Source: Spirosoma terrae (GTDB lineage Bacteria > Bacteroidota > Bacteroidia > Cytophagales > Spirosomataceae). From it: a stretch of DNA of 64,000 bases. Every line of letters begins with the position of its first letter. Within the stretch, counting starts at the first letter, position 1. The stretch is taken from the NCBI RefSeq assembly GCF_010435915.1, contig NZ_JAAFZH010000003.1, positions 124,001 to 188,000 on the forward strand, in the 5' to 3' direction. The notes beneath the pieces are model-generated. The model was not told where the DNA came from. It was given only the letters and a program-made list of their open reading frames with translations, and did no database searches. Position numbers and translations under genes: made by a program. Positions 19,670 to 29,519 of the stretch are shown here, piece after piece.

Positions 19670-21793
19670 ATGGTAAAATCGCTACTTTTTTTTACCGGAT
19701 TCAGTTTGGTTGTTCACCTTGGCTTCGGCCAGGCAACGCCACCAGCTTGTTTTAACGATCTGGGAACGATGGTTCAGAAGCATGGTAAGCCAACGGCCAC
19801 GGATGCACTTCGCTACGCATTTACCCCATCGGTAGTGGCGCAGAACAGTACGCAGAATGTACTTGTGGAAGTAACCGTCAGTGGAACGCCATCGGCTGTT
19901 AATTTATATCTGGATGCCACGCAGGCCACCCAACCCCTCAATGACAAAGGAACCAACGGCGACAAACAGGCCAATGATGGTATTTATTCCGCCGTTGTTG
20001 CTCCGCCAAAGGGTAGCTGGACGGAGCCTTTTGTGGGGTATACGCGCGTGTTGGAAAATAATACCCAAGTGGTTCAGATCAATACGTTTATCAATCTACT
20101 GACTGGCTCCATGCCGTTGCTTCAGCCTAAAAAGATTGATAATTCGACACAGTACACCGATTATGTATTCAACATCGTAGTGCCGTCAACGCTGACGACG
20201 CCACCCGATAATCAGAAGTTAACGTTAAATCAACAGTTCTATAAATATCATCCCGACGATTTCGACTTCATTAATTATGTACTGGTTCCTGGTTACGTAG
20301 GCAACCGATTTCATGGTAACATTGCCAATTCGGTGCAGGGAATAGGTCTGACATTGTTCAACAATACAGCGCAATATGGTAGCAAAGGACGGCTGTTGGG
20401 CTACAATGTGTTTCCAGTACCCAGCTTGTTTGATGGAGCCAGTAATGGCTATATTCATGAAATTGGGCATCAATGGATTAACCAGCTATCGGCTACGTTC
20501 CTGAAAGATGGGGTTCCGCACTGGCCCGTGTCGAACCTGGCGGCAGGCGTAATGGGGCTCAGTATTCAGGGCTCAGGAGCTGGAGGACAGTTCCCGTACA
20601 ATTTCACCGAAACCGCAACGGGCTATCGGCTCGATCGGGCTTCAGCCGCAGAAGCACCGGCTTATAATCAATGGGAGTTGTATCTGATGGGATTGATACC
20701 GGCATCCGACGTAACCACGCCCGCCATCATCTTTAAGGATCAGACTATAAACACGGCTATTGCCAGCGGTACTGTTTTCCCGAAAACGTCGTTTAATACG
20801 TATTCTATTACCAATTTAGTGGCGGCAGCCGGTTCGCGTACACCCACGGTTTCCCAAAGCCAGAAACAGTTCAAATCGGCGACTATTGTATTGTCTGAAA
20901 CGCTATTGTCCGCTGAAGAAATGTCCTATTACGATTACATGGCCAAGCGAGCCGAAGGCGATGCGCCAGTAGCGGTACGGGAAGGGTTAGCCACCTATAT
21001 GGGCAAGCCTTTTGCCGTAGCAAGTGGTAATCGGGCTTCCATAAAGGCCGCGTTAAATACGAACTGTTTTACGTTTCCGCCCACGCCAACCATCACCGCA
21101 AGCGGCAGTTTGACAGTTTGCCCAGGTGCGTCTTTGACGTTAACCGCTCCGGCAGGTAATAGTCAATACGCCTGGTATAAAGACGGTACGTTATTGCCGC
21201 AAACAACGGCCAGCATTTCCACAACCCAGAGCGGCACGTATACCGTTGCGGTACGTAACGCCAGCGGCTGTAGTAGTGATCAATCGGCTGGAACAGCCGT
21301 AATAGCCGGTGTTAATCCGCCCAAACCGGCCATTACGTTAAGTACAAATGGGCTGGTTTCCAGTAGCCCATCGGGCAATCAGTGGTTTTTGAATGGGAGT
21401 CTGATTACCAATGCAACCAGTCAGACTATAGCACCGGGAGCGGGTATTTATGTGGTTCGGGTTACTATCAATGGCTGTTCCAGTATGTCTGATCCATTCG
21501 TGATTACGGCTGCCGAAGATCCCTCGCTGATGGCTACGTTTACGCTGAGCCATGCGCCGAACCCCGTTCATGAATCAACGGACATTACGTTTAGTCTACC
21601 TAAATCGTCGTTTGCTACGTTACGACTGATTAACTTGGCTGGCGCAATGGTTAAAGTGTTGGCCGATAAGCTCTTTTCAGCCGGTCAGCACACCATAAAG
21701 ACAACGATGCACGACCTTCCGGCGGGGCTGTATGTCTACCGACTTGAGACCGATTATGGTACGCTTTCCCGAAAAATGATCGTTTCCAAATAA
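19670..21793 (+). CDS. T9SS-secreted protein with HEIGH zinc-peptidase motif
   Basis: 707 residues. Signal peptide (MVKSLLFFTGFSLVVHLGFG, then Q); a choice-of-anchor X-like segment near 70-110 (LYLDATQ, then NDKGTNGDKQANDGIYS); IHEIGHQW near 263-270, a gluzincin-type HExxH; two Ig-like segments after 470 (ITASGSLTVCPGASLTLTAP; SGTYTVAVRNASGCS); and a type A sorting tail (APNPVHESTDITFSLP to LSRKMIVSK). A third zinc ligand is not obvious, so peptidase activity is likely but not certain. It would be exported and anchored or released by the type IX system. Confidence 0.8.
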   Translation: MVKSLLFFTGFSLVVHLGFGQATPPACFNDLGTMVQKHGKPTATDALRYAFTPSVVAQNSTQNVLVEVTVSGTPSAVNLYLDATQATQPLNDKGTNGDKQANDGIYSAVVAPPKGSWTEPFVGYTRVLENNTQVVQINTFINLLTGSMPLLQPKKIDNSTQYTDYVFNIVVPSTLTTPPDNQKLTLNQQFYKYHPDDFDFINYVLVPGYVGNRFHGNIANSVQGIGLTLFNNTAQYGSKGRLLGYNVFPVPSLFDGASNGYIHEIGHQWINQLSATFLKDGVPHWPVSNLAAGVMGLSIQGSGAGGQFPYNFTETATGYRLDRASAAEAPAYNQWELYLMGLIPASDVTTPAIIFKDQTINTAIASGTVFPKTSFNTYSITNLVAAAGSRTPTVSQSQKQFKSATIVLSETLLSAEEMSYYDYMAKRAEGDAPVAVREGLATYMGKPFAVASGNRASIKAALNTNCFTFPPTPTITASGSLTVCPGASLTLTAPAGNSQYAWYKDGTLLPQTTASISTTQSGTYTVAVRNASGCSSDQSAGTAVIAGVNPPKPAITLSTNGLVSSSPSGNQWFLNGSLITNATSQTIAPGAGIYVVRVTINGCSSMSDPFVITAAEDPSLMATFTLSHAPNPVHESTDITFSLPKSSFATLRLINLAGAMVKVLADKLFSAGQHTIKTTMHDLPAGLYVYRLETDYGTLSRKMIVSK

Positions 21794-21820
21794 AAACAAG
21801 TTCTACATCAACGTTTTCCT

Positions 21821-21828
21821 TACCTTTG
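21821..21828 (+). promoter_or_regulatory. Probable -7 box for the YheT-serine operon
   Basis: TACCTTTG matches the Bacteroidota -7 consensus TAnnTTTG, 25 nt before the ATG at 21854. A -33 TTTG was not seen. Confidence 0.45.
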
Positions 21829-21853
21829 CGGCTTCAATCACCCGCGTGTTGTA

Positions 21854-22900
21854 ATGCCGCTGATTGCTCAGTCGAGTTACCGGCCACCCGCCCGTTTGTG
21901 GAATGGCCACCTGCAAACCATCGTCCCTTCGCTTTTTCGCAAGGTCACGGTTTCCTACGTGCGCGAACGAGTCGAAACGCATGACGATGATTTTCTGGAT
22001 GTGGATTGGGCGTTTGGGAATGATGAATCAAGAATAACGAATGATGAAGTAGACTTGAATAAGTCGGCCATCACGAATTATTCGCCATCAAAGCCACTCG
22101 TTATTTTGTCTCATGGTCTGGAAGGTAGCTCAACGAGTCCATATCTGGTCGGTATGGCGCGGCACCTGACGGAAAACGGTTTCGACTGTATGGCGTGGCA
22201 TTACCGGTCATGCAGTGGCGAACTGAATCGTCAGCAACGCTTTTACCACATTGGTGAAACGGGCGATCTTCACTTCATCACTCAATACGCCCTCTCCAAA
22301 GGCTATCAGAACATTTGTCTGATGGGATTTAGTGCGGGAGGCAGCGTAACCCTCAAGTATTTAGGCGAACAGAAGAACGCGCTGGCTCCGGCCATTCGTC
22401 GGGCTGTTGTGTTTTCAGTACCACTCGATCTGATGGGATCTGCCCGTCGGCTCGAACAATGGGATAGTCTCGTGTATAATTATCGATTTAGCCGAACACT
22501 CAAACGAAAAGTCCAGCAGAAGGCTTCGGTCATGCCGGGTGTTTTTCCAATTGAGCAGGTGCTCAAAACACGTAGTGTTCGCGAGTTCGATAACCTGTTT
22601 ACGGCCCCGCAGAATGGTTTTCGGGACGTAACGGATTATTATACGCAGAGTAGTGCGCTGCAATTTTTGCCCGGCATTGCTATTCCTACGCTCATTGTTA
22701 ACGCCAAAAATGATCCCTTTTTATCGCCCGAATGTTATCCGGAACAGCTGGCCCGGGAACTACCAAACGTCTGGATGGAGTTTCCTGAGCAAGGTGGCCA
22801 CTGCGGGTTTCCTTCTCTGACGAATGGTATTAATGGTACCTACTGGTCGGAAAAGCGAGCCGTAGCGTTTTTAACTGCATCTAATTCGATACAACCATAA
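21854..22900 (+). CDS. YheT-family alpha/beta hydrolase
   Basis: 348 residues. The YheT pattern is clear: RLWNGHLQTIVPSL at 14-27, the oxyanion loop LSHGLEGSSTSPYL near 85-98, the nucleophile in MGFSAGGSVTLKYLGE near 157-172, an acid in NAKNDPFL near 276 and the histidine in EQGGHCGF near 310. Members hydrolyse small esters or lipids; the natural substrate is unknown. The stretch GNDESRITNDEVDLNKSAI near 56-74 is an insert compared with Escherichia coli YheT. 39 nt ahead of the serine genes. Confidence 0.9.
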   Translation: MPLIAQSSYRPPARLWNGHLQTIVPSLFRKVTVSYVRERVETHDDDFLDVDWAFGNDESRITNDEVDLNKSAITNYSPSKPLVILSHGLEGSSTSPYLVGMARHLTENGFDCMAWHYRSCSGELNRQQRFYHIGETGDLHFITQYALSKGYQNICLMGFSAGGSVTLKYLGEQKNALAPAIRRAVVFSVPLDLMGSARRLEQWDSLVYNYRFSRTLKRKVQQKASVMPGVFPIEQVLKTRSVREFDNLFTAPQNGFRDVTDYYTQSSALQFLPGIAIPTLIVNAKNDPFLSPECYPEQLARELPNVWMEFPEQGGHCGFPSLTNGINGTYWSEKRAVAFLTASNSIQP

Positions 22901-22939
22901 GTAGATCAACAGATCGCTGCGATAGCGGTTTTCTTAGTC

Positions 22940-24844
22940 ATGCTCACCAAACCACTCGAACAAACGTATTACATCATTGATTTCGACAGCACGTTCACGA
23001 AAGTTGAAGCGTTGGACGTACTAGGTGAAATTTCGCTGATTGGCCGGCCCGACCGCGATGATGTACTCAACCAGATTAAGGCGATAACAGACCGGGGTAT
23101 GTCCGGCGAGATTTCGTTTACCGAATCGCTCGAACTGCGGCTGAATCTGCTGAAAGCCCATCGCGATCAGCTCCCTGCTCTGATTGAAACCCTGATGGGC
23201 AAAATTTCGGATTCGTTCACGCGGAACAAGCGCTTCCTGGCCGATAACGCCGACTCAATTTATGTGGTCTCCAATGGCTTCAAGGAGTTCATTGTGCCGA
23301 TTGTTACGTCGTTGGGTGTGCTGGCTGAGAATGTATTTGCCAATACGTTCGTATTCGATGAATCGGGTAGCATCATTGGCTTTGACCGGGAAAATCCGCT
23401 GTCGGCCAACGGTGGCAAATCGCAGGTGATCCGCGATCTTAAACTCGATGGTGAAGTGTACGTCATTGGCGATGGCTACACCGATTATGAGATTCGGGCG
23501 GCTGGTCTGGCAAATCGTTTCTACGCCTTTACGGAGAACGTAATGCGTCCGCGTGTCGTCGAAAAAGCCGATCATATTGCGCCTTCACTGGACGAGTTTT
23601 TGTACCATAATAACTTAAGCCGGAGCCAGTCTTATCCAAAAAGCCGGATCAAAGTTCTGCTGTTGGAGAACGTGCATCCGGTTGCGGTGAAACTCTTCGA
23701 ACAGGAGGGCTTTAACGTTGAGATTCGTAAAGGAGCGCTGGACGAAGAGGAACTGATTGAAGCAATCCGGGACGTATCTATTCTGGGTATCCGGTCAAAA
23801 ACCAACGTAACGCGCCGGGTACTGGAACATGCCAACAAGCTGATGACAGTTGGCGCTTTTTGTATTGGTACGAACCAGATTGATCTGACGGCCTGTACCG
23901 AGCGGGGGATTGCCGTTTTCAATGCTCCATACAGCAATACACGTTCGGTGGTTGAACTGGCTATTGGCGAGATAATTATGCTGATCCGGAACGTAGTGCC
24001 CAAGAGTAATTCAATGCACCAGGGCGTGTGGGACAAATCGGCGAAGAACAGTTTCGAAGTACGGGGTAAAAAACTCGGTCTGGTTGGATACGGAAATATC
24101 GGTACGCAGTTGTCGGTGGTAGCAGAAGCCCTGGGCATGGAAGTTTACTTCTACGATGTGGTGGATAAACTCGCACTCGGTAATGCGCGCAAATGCAAAT
24201 CGCTGGACGAGTTGCTGGCCATTGCTGATATTATCAGTTTGCATACCGATGGTCGGAAGGAAAACAAAGATCTGATCAGTTACCGGGAGTTTGGACTGAT
24301 GAAAAACGGCGTTATTTTCCTCAATCTCTCGCGTGGTCATATCGTTGACATACCGGCGTTGGTGGATGCTATCGAACGGGGTAAAGTGGCCGGAGTAGGC
24401 ATCGACGTATTCCCATATGAGCCAAAAACCAATAACGAAGAGTTTATCAATGCGTTGCGGAATCAGCCGAACGTTATTCTGACTCCGCATATTGGTGGCA
24501 GTACGGAAGAAGCGCAGGAAAATATTGGCAACTTCGTACCGGCCAAGTTGCTGGAATACATCAACAATGGTAGTACGTATGGCAGCGTTAACTTCCCAGA
24601 AGTACAGCTGGCCTTGCTGAAGGATTCGCACCGACTGTTACATATTCACGCGAACGTACCGGGTATTTTGGCCAAAATGAATAGTATATTTGCTAAATAC
24701 CACATCAATATTCATAACCAGATTCTGAAAACAAATGAGCAGATTGGGTATGTGATTACGGACGTGGCTAAAGAATATGCCGACGAAGTAGTTGAAGAAC
24801 TCAAAAAACTTGATCAGACTATCAAGTTCAGACTTCTTTATTAA
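22940..24844 (+). CDS. serA: Fused phosphoserine phosphatase-like HAD domain and D-3-phosphoglycerate dehydrogenase
   Basis: 634 residues. Residues 1-225 are a HAD-IB phosphatase of the SerB type with all four motifs: DFDST at 14-18, VVSNGF near 109-114, K160 in NGGKSQ and GDGYTDYE at 177-184. From about 235 comes a complete phosphoglycerate dehydrogenase: substrate domain, NAD site GLVGYGNIGTQL, ILTPHIGGSTEEAQENIGNF with the catalytic His, and a C-terminal ACT domain (HIHANVPGILAKMNSIFA) that usually senses serine. It should catalyse the first step of serine synthesis and, if the HAD half is active, the last. SerC lies two genes downstream. Confidence 0.92.
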   Translation: MLTKPLEQTYYIIDFDSTFTKVEALDVLGEISLIGRPDRDDVLNQIKAITDRGMSGEISFTESLELRLNLLKAHRDQLPALIETLMGKISDSFTRNKRFLADNADSIYVVSNGFKEFIVPIVTSLGVLAENVFANTFVFDESGSIIGFDRENPLSANGGKSQVIRDLKLDGEVYVIGDGYTDYEIRAAGLANRFYAFTENVMRPRVVEKADHIAPSLDEFLYHNNLSRSQSYPKSRIKVLLLENVHPVAVKLFEQEGFNVEIRKGALDEEELIEAIRDVSILGIRSKTNVTRRVLEHANKLMTVGAFCIGTNQIDLTACTERGIAVFNAPYSNTRSVVELAIGEIIMLIRNVVPKSNSMHQGVWDKSAKNSFEVRGKKLGLVGYGNIGTQLSVVAEALGMEVYFYDVVDKLALGNARKCKSLDELLAIADIISLHTDGRKENKDLISYREFGLMKNGVIFLNLSRGHIVDIPALVDAIERGKVAGVGIDVFPYEPKTNNEEFINALRNQPNVILTPHIGGSTEEAQENIGNFVPAKLLEYINNGSTYGSVNFPEVQLALLKDSHRLLHIHANVPGILAKMNSIFAKYHINIHNQILKTNEQIGYVITDVAKEYADEVVEELKKLDQTIKFRLLY

Positions 24845-24852
24845 CACTAGCT

Positions 24853-25293
24853 ATGAGTGAGGGAAAGGAAATCAGAAACGTAAAATTCACCTGGAAAATG
24901 TTTCTGATTTCCTTTTCTTTTCTTATTGCCATGACTCCGTTTTTTCTGTATCAATTATATCGCAATAAGGAACGAAGAGCTATTCGGAAGAATCAGGCCT
25001 TTGCAACGGCCCGCATTACGGCGTTGACTTATCAGCGAAACAAGGCTAAATCATGGTACCGAACGTTGGCAACGTATCAGGTCGGCAAGGCTACATTTAC
25101 CTGTACCGGCAGAGCATCATATACACTATCCCATCCCCAGCGTAGTACGTTACTAGGCGCACAACTGCCCGTTATTTACGAAAAAGAAAATCCGGCGAAT
25201 GGCGAATTATTATTTAGTGAGCGTCAGTTTGACCGATTCAATCTGAGTTTTCCCGATAGTTTAGCCTGGACTAAGGCGTATTTTTTAGAGTAA
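24853..25293 (+). CDS. Hypothetical membrane protein (DUF3592-like)
   Basis: 146 residues with one membrane helix (MFLISFSFLIAMTPFFLYQL, about 16-35) and a soluble part. ATARITALTYQRNKAKSWYR then LATYQVGKATFTCTG and LPVIYEKENPANGELLF resemble DUF3592, whose members have one helix and a small beta domain; this match is tentative. It sits 8 nt after serA and 3 nt before the aminotransferase, so it is certainly in the serine operon, with no obvious part in the pathway. Confidence 0.65.
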   Translation: MSEGKEIRNVKFTWKMFLISFSFLIAMTPFFLYQLYRNKERRAIRKNQAFATARITALTYQRNKAKSWYRTLATYQVGKATFTCTGRASYTLSHPQRSTLLGAQLPVIYEKENPANGELLFSERQFDRFNLSFPDSLAWTKAYFLE

Positions 25294-25296
25294 GTA

Positions 25297-26373
25297 ATGA
25301 AACAGATTTATTTCACCCCCGGACCGGCTGAGTTATATCCGACTTTTTATCAACATCTGCAAACGGCGCTGGATGAGCAGATTGGCTCAATTTCGCACCG
25401 TAGCCAGAAGTTTCGGGATATCTATAAATTCACTGACGCCCAACTGAGAACATTACTCAACATTCCGGATACACACGGAATTTTCTTCACAGGCTCGGCG
25501 TCGGAAGTTTGGGAGCGGCTGTTGTTCAACTGTGTTGAGCACGAAAGCTTCCATCTGGTTAATGGATCGTTCTCCAGGAAGTTTTACGACTACGCCAACT
25601 CATTGCATAAGTTCGCCCATATTCTGGAAAAACCGTTCGGAGAAGGATTCGACTACACGGAAATCGACGTACCGGAATATGCCGAAATGATTTGTGTAAC
25701 GCATAACGAAACGTCGTCCGGGGTGCAGCTACGTCCGGCCGATATTCATAAGCTGAAGCGTAAGTACCCCAAGAAGCTGGTTGTGGTGGATATGGTATCG
25801 TCGGCACCTTATCCTGACCTTGACTTTAGCCTGGTCGATTCAGCGTTTTTTTCGGTTCAGAAAGCGTTTGGGATGCCCGCTGGTTTAGGCGTATGGATTG
25901 CCAGTCAGGGTTGTCTCGAAAAAGCCGAGCGGTTGAAAAAGTACGAAAACCTGACAATTGGTGCTCATCATACCTTACCGACGCTCTGGGTAAACTATAA
26001 GAAGTTTGAGACGCCAGCTACCCCCAATGTTCTGTTTATCTACATACTGGGTAAACTAGCCGAAGACTTCAATAAAATCGGGATCGATACGGTACGGAAG
26101 CAGACGGAAGAAAAAGCCCGGATGCTCTATAAGTTTCTGGATGGGTCCGATGCCTATGAGCCGTTTGTTCAGCAGGAGCGACATCGCTCGCAGACGGTCG
26201 TTGTTACGTCCACGAAAAAGCCATCGGCTGAAGTAATCGCAGCTGCGAAAAGTGAGGGAATGGTTATCGGAAGTGGATATGGTAAATTTAAGGATTCACA
26301 GATCCGGATTGCGAACTTCCCCGCTACGTCGGCCGAGCAAATCGATGCGTTGATTACTCAACTGCAGAAATAA
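25297..26373 (+). CDS. serC: Phosphoserine aminotransferase-like class V aminotransferase
   Basis: 358 residues, class V PLP aminotransferase. IYFTPGPAELYP at the start, ISHRSQKFRDIY near 30-41, THNETSSGVQLRP near 137-149, VVDMVSSAPYPDLDFSLVDS, and the PLP lysine in SVQKAFGMPAGLGVW near 188-202 are all typical. Converts 3-phosphohydroxypyruvate plus glutamate to phosphoserine. The position behind a SerB/SerA fusion in the same tight operon makes this the SerC step; homologous alanine-glyoxylate aminotransferases are the alternative. Confidence 0.85.
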   Translation: MKQIYFTPGPAELYPTFYQHLQTALDEQIGSISHRSQKFRDIYKFTDAQLRTLLNIPDTHGIFFTGSASEVWERLLFNCVEHESFHLVNGSFSRKFYDYANSLHKFAHILEKPFGEGFDYTEIDVPEYAEMICVTHNETSSGVQLRPADIHKLKRKYPKKLVVVDMVSSAPYPDLDFSLVDSAFFSVQKAFGMPAGLGVWIASQGCLEKAERLKKYENLTIGAHHTLPTLWVNYKKFETPATPNVLFIYILGKLAEDFNKIGIDTVRKQTEEKARMLYKFLDGSDAYEPFVQQERHRSQTVVVTSTKKPSAEVIAAAKSEGMVIGSGYGKFKDSQIRIANFPATSAEQIDALITQLQK

Positions 26374-26401
26374 AAGTTCTTTAGTCTTATTTCAAGTAGA
26401 G

Positions 26402-26435
26402 GCCACTCATCTTAACGATGAGCGGCTTTCTTTTT
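26402..26435 (+). terminator. Terminator of the serine operon
   Basis: Arms 26402-26411 and 26417-26426 (9 of 10 paired) followed by TTTCTTTTT, 28 nt after the serC stop. Confidence 0.8.
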
Positions 26436-26535
26436 ATATAAAGCCAAGAAGGCCATTTAAATAAAACAAACCTTATTTCTTGTTTACAGTTTACTTATCA
26501 ACGTTTCTTTAACACAATGCATTAACTCAGCGGCA

Positions 26536-27231
26536 ATGAAACATTTACTAACTACTATTATGCTAATGACTAGTTTGTCGTTAGCTTCTTACGCTCAGAA
26601 CAACGCAGATTCTACGGGTCGGTCGAAACCGTTGATCGACGAAGATACCCGACAGGAGGCTCGTCAGAAAGCCCGGCAGGTAGAGGGAAAGCTTACTGAT
26701 GAAATTGAACGGTCGCGTAACTACATGCAGGATAATCAGCTAAGCTGGTTTCAGCCGGGCAACGTATTTGTAGGGGGGGGCGTTGGTTTTGGGGTTACGA
26801 ACTCGAAAGTATACACGGACATAAACGCCCGCCTGGGCTACTTTTTTCAGCCAGGTTTCGCGGCTGGTCTACGTTATGATTATGACCGTATGGTGGGTAA
26901 CGCGTATCATGCCCGGCAAGCCGGTATCTTTACGCGTTATTACCCATTCCGCACCCGTGTGAGTAGTTTTGTTGGAGCCAGTCTCAACAGCGGCCGGGAG
27001 TTTTCGGAAAATATTCCGGCGGGGGCCAAAGCCACCTACACCAGTGTAGGGCTGGAGTTGGGAGCCATGTTCTGGATATTACATCGTTTGGGAGCTGAGG
27101 TCAGCTACGAAGGAAGCTACTATAACAAATTCGATCCGGCCGTTGGCCGAGGAAAAGGGGGCCGGTTAAAATTTGGAGTCAACTATTACTTTGGTCAGGT
27201 TGGCCAGCGGGGTCTGCGGCTAGAACGATAA
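26536..27231 (+). CDS. Putative outer-membrane beta-barrel protein
   Basis: 231 residues with a signal peptide (MKHLLTTIMLMTSLSLASYA, then Q). A charged helical segment (DEDTRQEARQKARQVEGKLT) precedes barrel-like strands from about 78 on (GNVFVGGGVGFGVTNSKVY; GYFFQPGFAAGLRYDYD; GRLKFGVNYYFGQV). It looks like the OmpA-transmembrane-like 'porin family' proteins of Bacteroidota. The insertion sequence starts about 3 nt after its stop, so its own terminator may have been cut off. Confidence 0.7.
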   Translation: MKHLLTTIMLMTSLSLASYAQNNADSTGRSKPLIDEDTRQEARQKARQVEGKLTDEIERSRNYMQDNQLSWFQPGNVFVGGGVGFGVTNSKVYTDINARLGYFFQPGFAAGLRYDYDRMVGNAYHARQAGIFTRYYPFRTRVSSFVGASLNSGREFSENIPAGAKATYTSVGLELGAMFWILHRLGAEVSYEGSYYNKFDPAVGRGKGGRLKFGVNYYFGQVGQRGLRLER

Positions 27232-27233
27232 AC

Positions 27234-29037
27234 CCTATAGTGCTCCCCATTGTTTGGCTCTTACGCACTTTGTGTGGTTGACTAGGTGACCTGATTTTTA
27301 GCTTTTGTTGTTCTATCTAAATGAGCACTGAGCTTCCATCGCTCCGGCGACCCGGTTCCTGTTTATCTTCCCAACTGCCAAATTATTCACTGTCAGCCTC
27401 AACAAGAAGGCTACATCCTAACCGCCTACTCAATCGACACAGGCTAACTGTCCACTTTGTCGACATGTTTCAAGCCCATCAAATGGATTCTATTATCGTA
27501 AACCTACCGATTTGCCCATCAGTAACAAAGCAGTCCAACTCAAGCTTAGGCTGCGACGATTTCACTGCCTTAACCCAGCTTTTCCTAAGCGGACCTTCAG
27601 CCAGCCTTGCCCCGATTGGCTACCTGCTTACGCACGTCGGACCAGTCGGTTAGCTCACGCTCAACAGAGCGTAGCCATGATGTTGGGTGGCAAAGCGGGT
27701 AGCCGCTTACTAAATCATTTATGCATGCCAACTAGCCATGATACTTTGCTACGGCTCATTCGAAAATGGCAGTCGGTTATCACCCCGACTCCTTCTGTTT
27801 TAGGAGTTGATGACTGGGCGATACGCAAAGCCAAGACTTATGGTACGATTTTAACGGTCGCCTGCTGGCGTTGATCTGGATCGACATCAACCCGTTGATT
27901 TGTTGGAAGGCCGTACTGCCGAAGGTCTACGAGATTGGCTAAAAGTCCATCCGAGTGTGGAGGTCATCACCAGAGATCGTTCTGGGGAATATTCACGGGG
28001 TGCTCGTGAGGGAGCCCCACAAGCTCAACAAGTTGCCGACCGATGGCATTTGCTGCAGAACCTGGAACAAGTCTTGGAGCGAATACTAGCAGTATGCTAC
28101 CAACGACTGCGAAAACTGCCAGTATCCCAGGCAGTTCCAACGACTCAGTCAACCACAGAACGGCTTGCGTATGTCATGCGAGATTACTCAAAAAATGAAC
28201 TTGAGGCCCGTTTGGCTGGCCGGGAAAAACGCGTAGGCTACTTTAATACAGTACAGCAATTGCACCAAGCAGGCATGTCTATTTCTACGATTAGTCGAAA
28301 ATTGGCCATGAATCGGAGTACGGTTCGTCGGTATGCCTACGCTGAATCATTTCCCGAACGAGTCCAGCGTCCAACTGGGCGTAGTATGCTGACTCCTTAT
28401 CTAGCCTACTTAGAAAATCGCTATCAGCAGGGTTGTCGTAACGCCCAACAATTGTGGCGAGAGCTTGGCCAGCAGGGCTATCCGGGAGCTCATAATCAGA
28501 TAGCCAAATGGCTGAGCAGACGTCGCAATGAGGATGCGCCAATGACTCAAAAACAGGCAGTAACCAACTCGCCCGCCCCTCATCAACCATCTTTTGATTT
28601 ACCCACTACTCAGCAGCTTGCCTGGCTGATGGTACGTCCTGTGTCTTTATTGGAAGAGGCTGATCGACAAATCTTGAGTTATGTTTGTCAAGATTCGATT
28701 ATTGATCAGGTCTATGGACTGGTGAGGGACTTTGGCGCTATGATACGAACTCGTCAGGCAGAATTATTAGACGATTGGCTGGTGCGTTGCCAAATTTGTC
28801 CAGCCGTGTTACTCCAGCAGTTTGGGGTTCGGCTTCAGCAGGACTATGCGGCCGTGCGAGCGGCCTTGGCTACCCCATGGAGCAATGGCCAAACCAAAGG
28901 GCAGGTAACTAGGCTTAAACTGATCAAGCGGCAGATGTATGGACGAGCCAAACTGGACTTATTACGTCAACGAGTCATTTACCGATGCTGAACCACACAA
29001 AGTGCGTAAGAGCCAAGTTTAGGGGGAGCGCCATAGG
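27234..29037 (+). mobile_element. Degenerate ISL3-family insertion sequence
   Basis: A 26-bp perfect terminal inverted repeat (27254-27279 against 28991-29016, beginning TTGGCTCTTACGCACTTTG) flanks a broken ISL3 transposase. The pairing can be carried further out: GCTCCCC at 27242-27248 against 29023-29029, and 13 of 15 positions at 27234-27248 against 29023-29037. No 8-bp target duplication was found at either choice of ends, which suggests that one flank was rearranged after insertion. Confidence 0.85.
27321..28991 (+). pseudogene. ISL3-family transposase, frameshifted
   Basis: An N-terminal zinc-binding region is legible in the frame that contains NCPLCRHVSSPSNGFYYRKP (about 27446) and continues to DDWAIRKAKTYGTILTV (about 27850), where it stops. 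The remainder, starting DLDRHQPVDLLEGRTAEGL, is in another frame from about 27875 to 28991 (VEVITRDRSGEYSRGA, QVADRWHLLQNLEQVLERIL, an HTH at ISTISRKLAMNRSTVRRYAY). The break looks like a 13-nt insertion. A second shift lies upstream, near 27440. NPACPKR reads NPAFPKR, and the motif usually GQTEGQ reads GQTKGQ, so the catalytic glutamate is also lost. Confidence 0.85.
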
Positions 29038-29212
29038 TAAGGCCTTTGTATTAACCAAAGGACAAAAGAAAGTGGCAGCTTTAGTGCCAATAGCTATGCT
29101 CAATAAGCTTGCGGAGCTGGAAGATTTTTATAAGCGAACCAAAGGGGATGGCCCCTCAATGGACTCGTCGCTAAATGCAGATAATCAAATAAACGGAGAA
29201 TCTGAGCAATAG
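29011..29212 (+). pseudogene. 5'-truncated Phd/YefM-type antitoxin remnant
   Basis: After the right end of the insertion sequence the frame reads GKAFVLTKGQKKVAALVPIA and then MLNKLAELEDFYKRTKG, with an acidic/polar tail and a stop at 29210-29212. This is the second half of a Phd/YefM-like antitoxin ('G..FVLTxxGKPVA.LVP'). The start codon that keeps the frame open (28985) lies inside the insertion sequence, so the DNA-binding N-terminal part is missing. No toxin gene follows. The family call rests on about 30 residues. Confidence 0.5.
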
Positions 29213-29519
29213 GGGTAAATCTAAAAAAAAGGTACGGCAACGGCCGACCGTCAAATTCGTCATTTCAATTACGAGTTGCCTTAGTAGGCATGACTGATTG
29301 GTAAAAATATGGATAGGCTTCCAATCGTTCATATAAGTCAAAAATTCAGAAACATTTATGAACTACTAAATTGAACGGATTTATTGGACGCAAAAAACCA
29401 CTGTTGACGATCGCCCAACTTTATACCCACCGTTCAGAAAAACGTCCCATTTGGAATGGAGATTCTTTGCAATGTATCGTCCTAAAATCATCCGATAGTG
29501 CAAGCACCATCGAGCGATT
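29213..29519. other. 307-bp intergenic region
   Basis: Between the antitoxin remnant and the transaldolase stop. I see no gene, repeat or clear terminator. Confidence 0.4.

Noticed and set aside
27321..27653. A 110-residue plus-strand frame at the left end of the insertion sequence
   Set aside because: The transposase zinc-binding residues read in a neighbouring frame; this frame is a shadow, though it overlaps the eroded start of the transposase.
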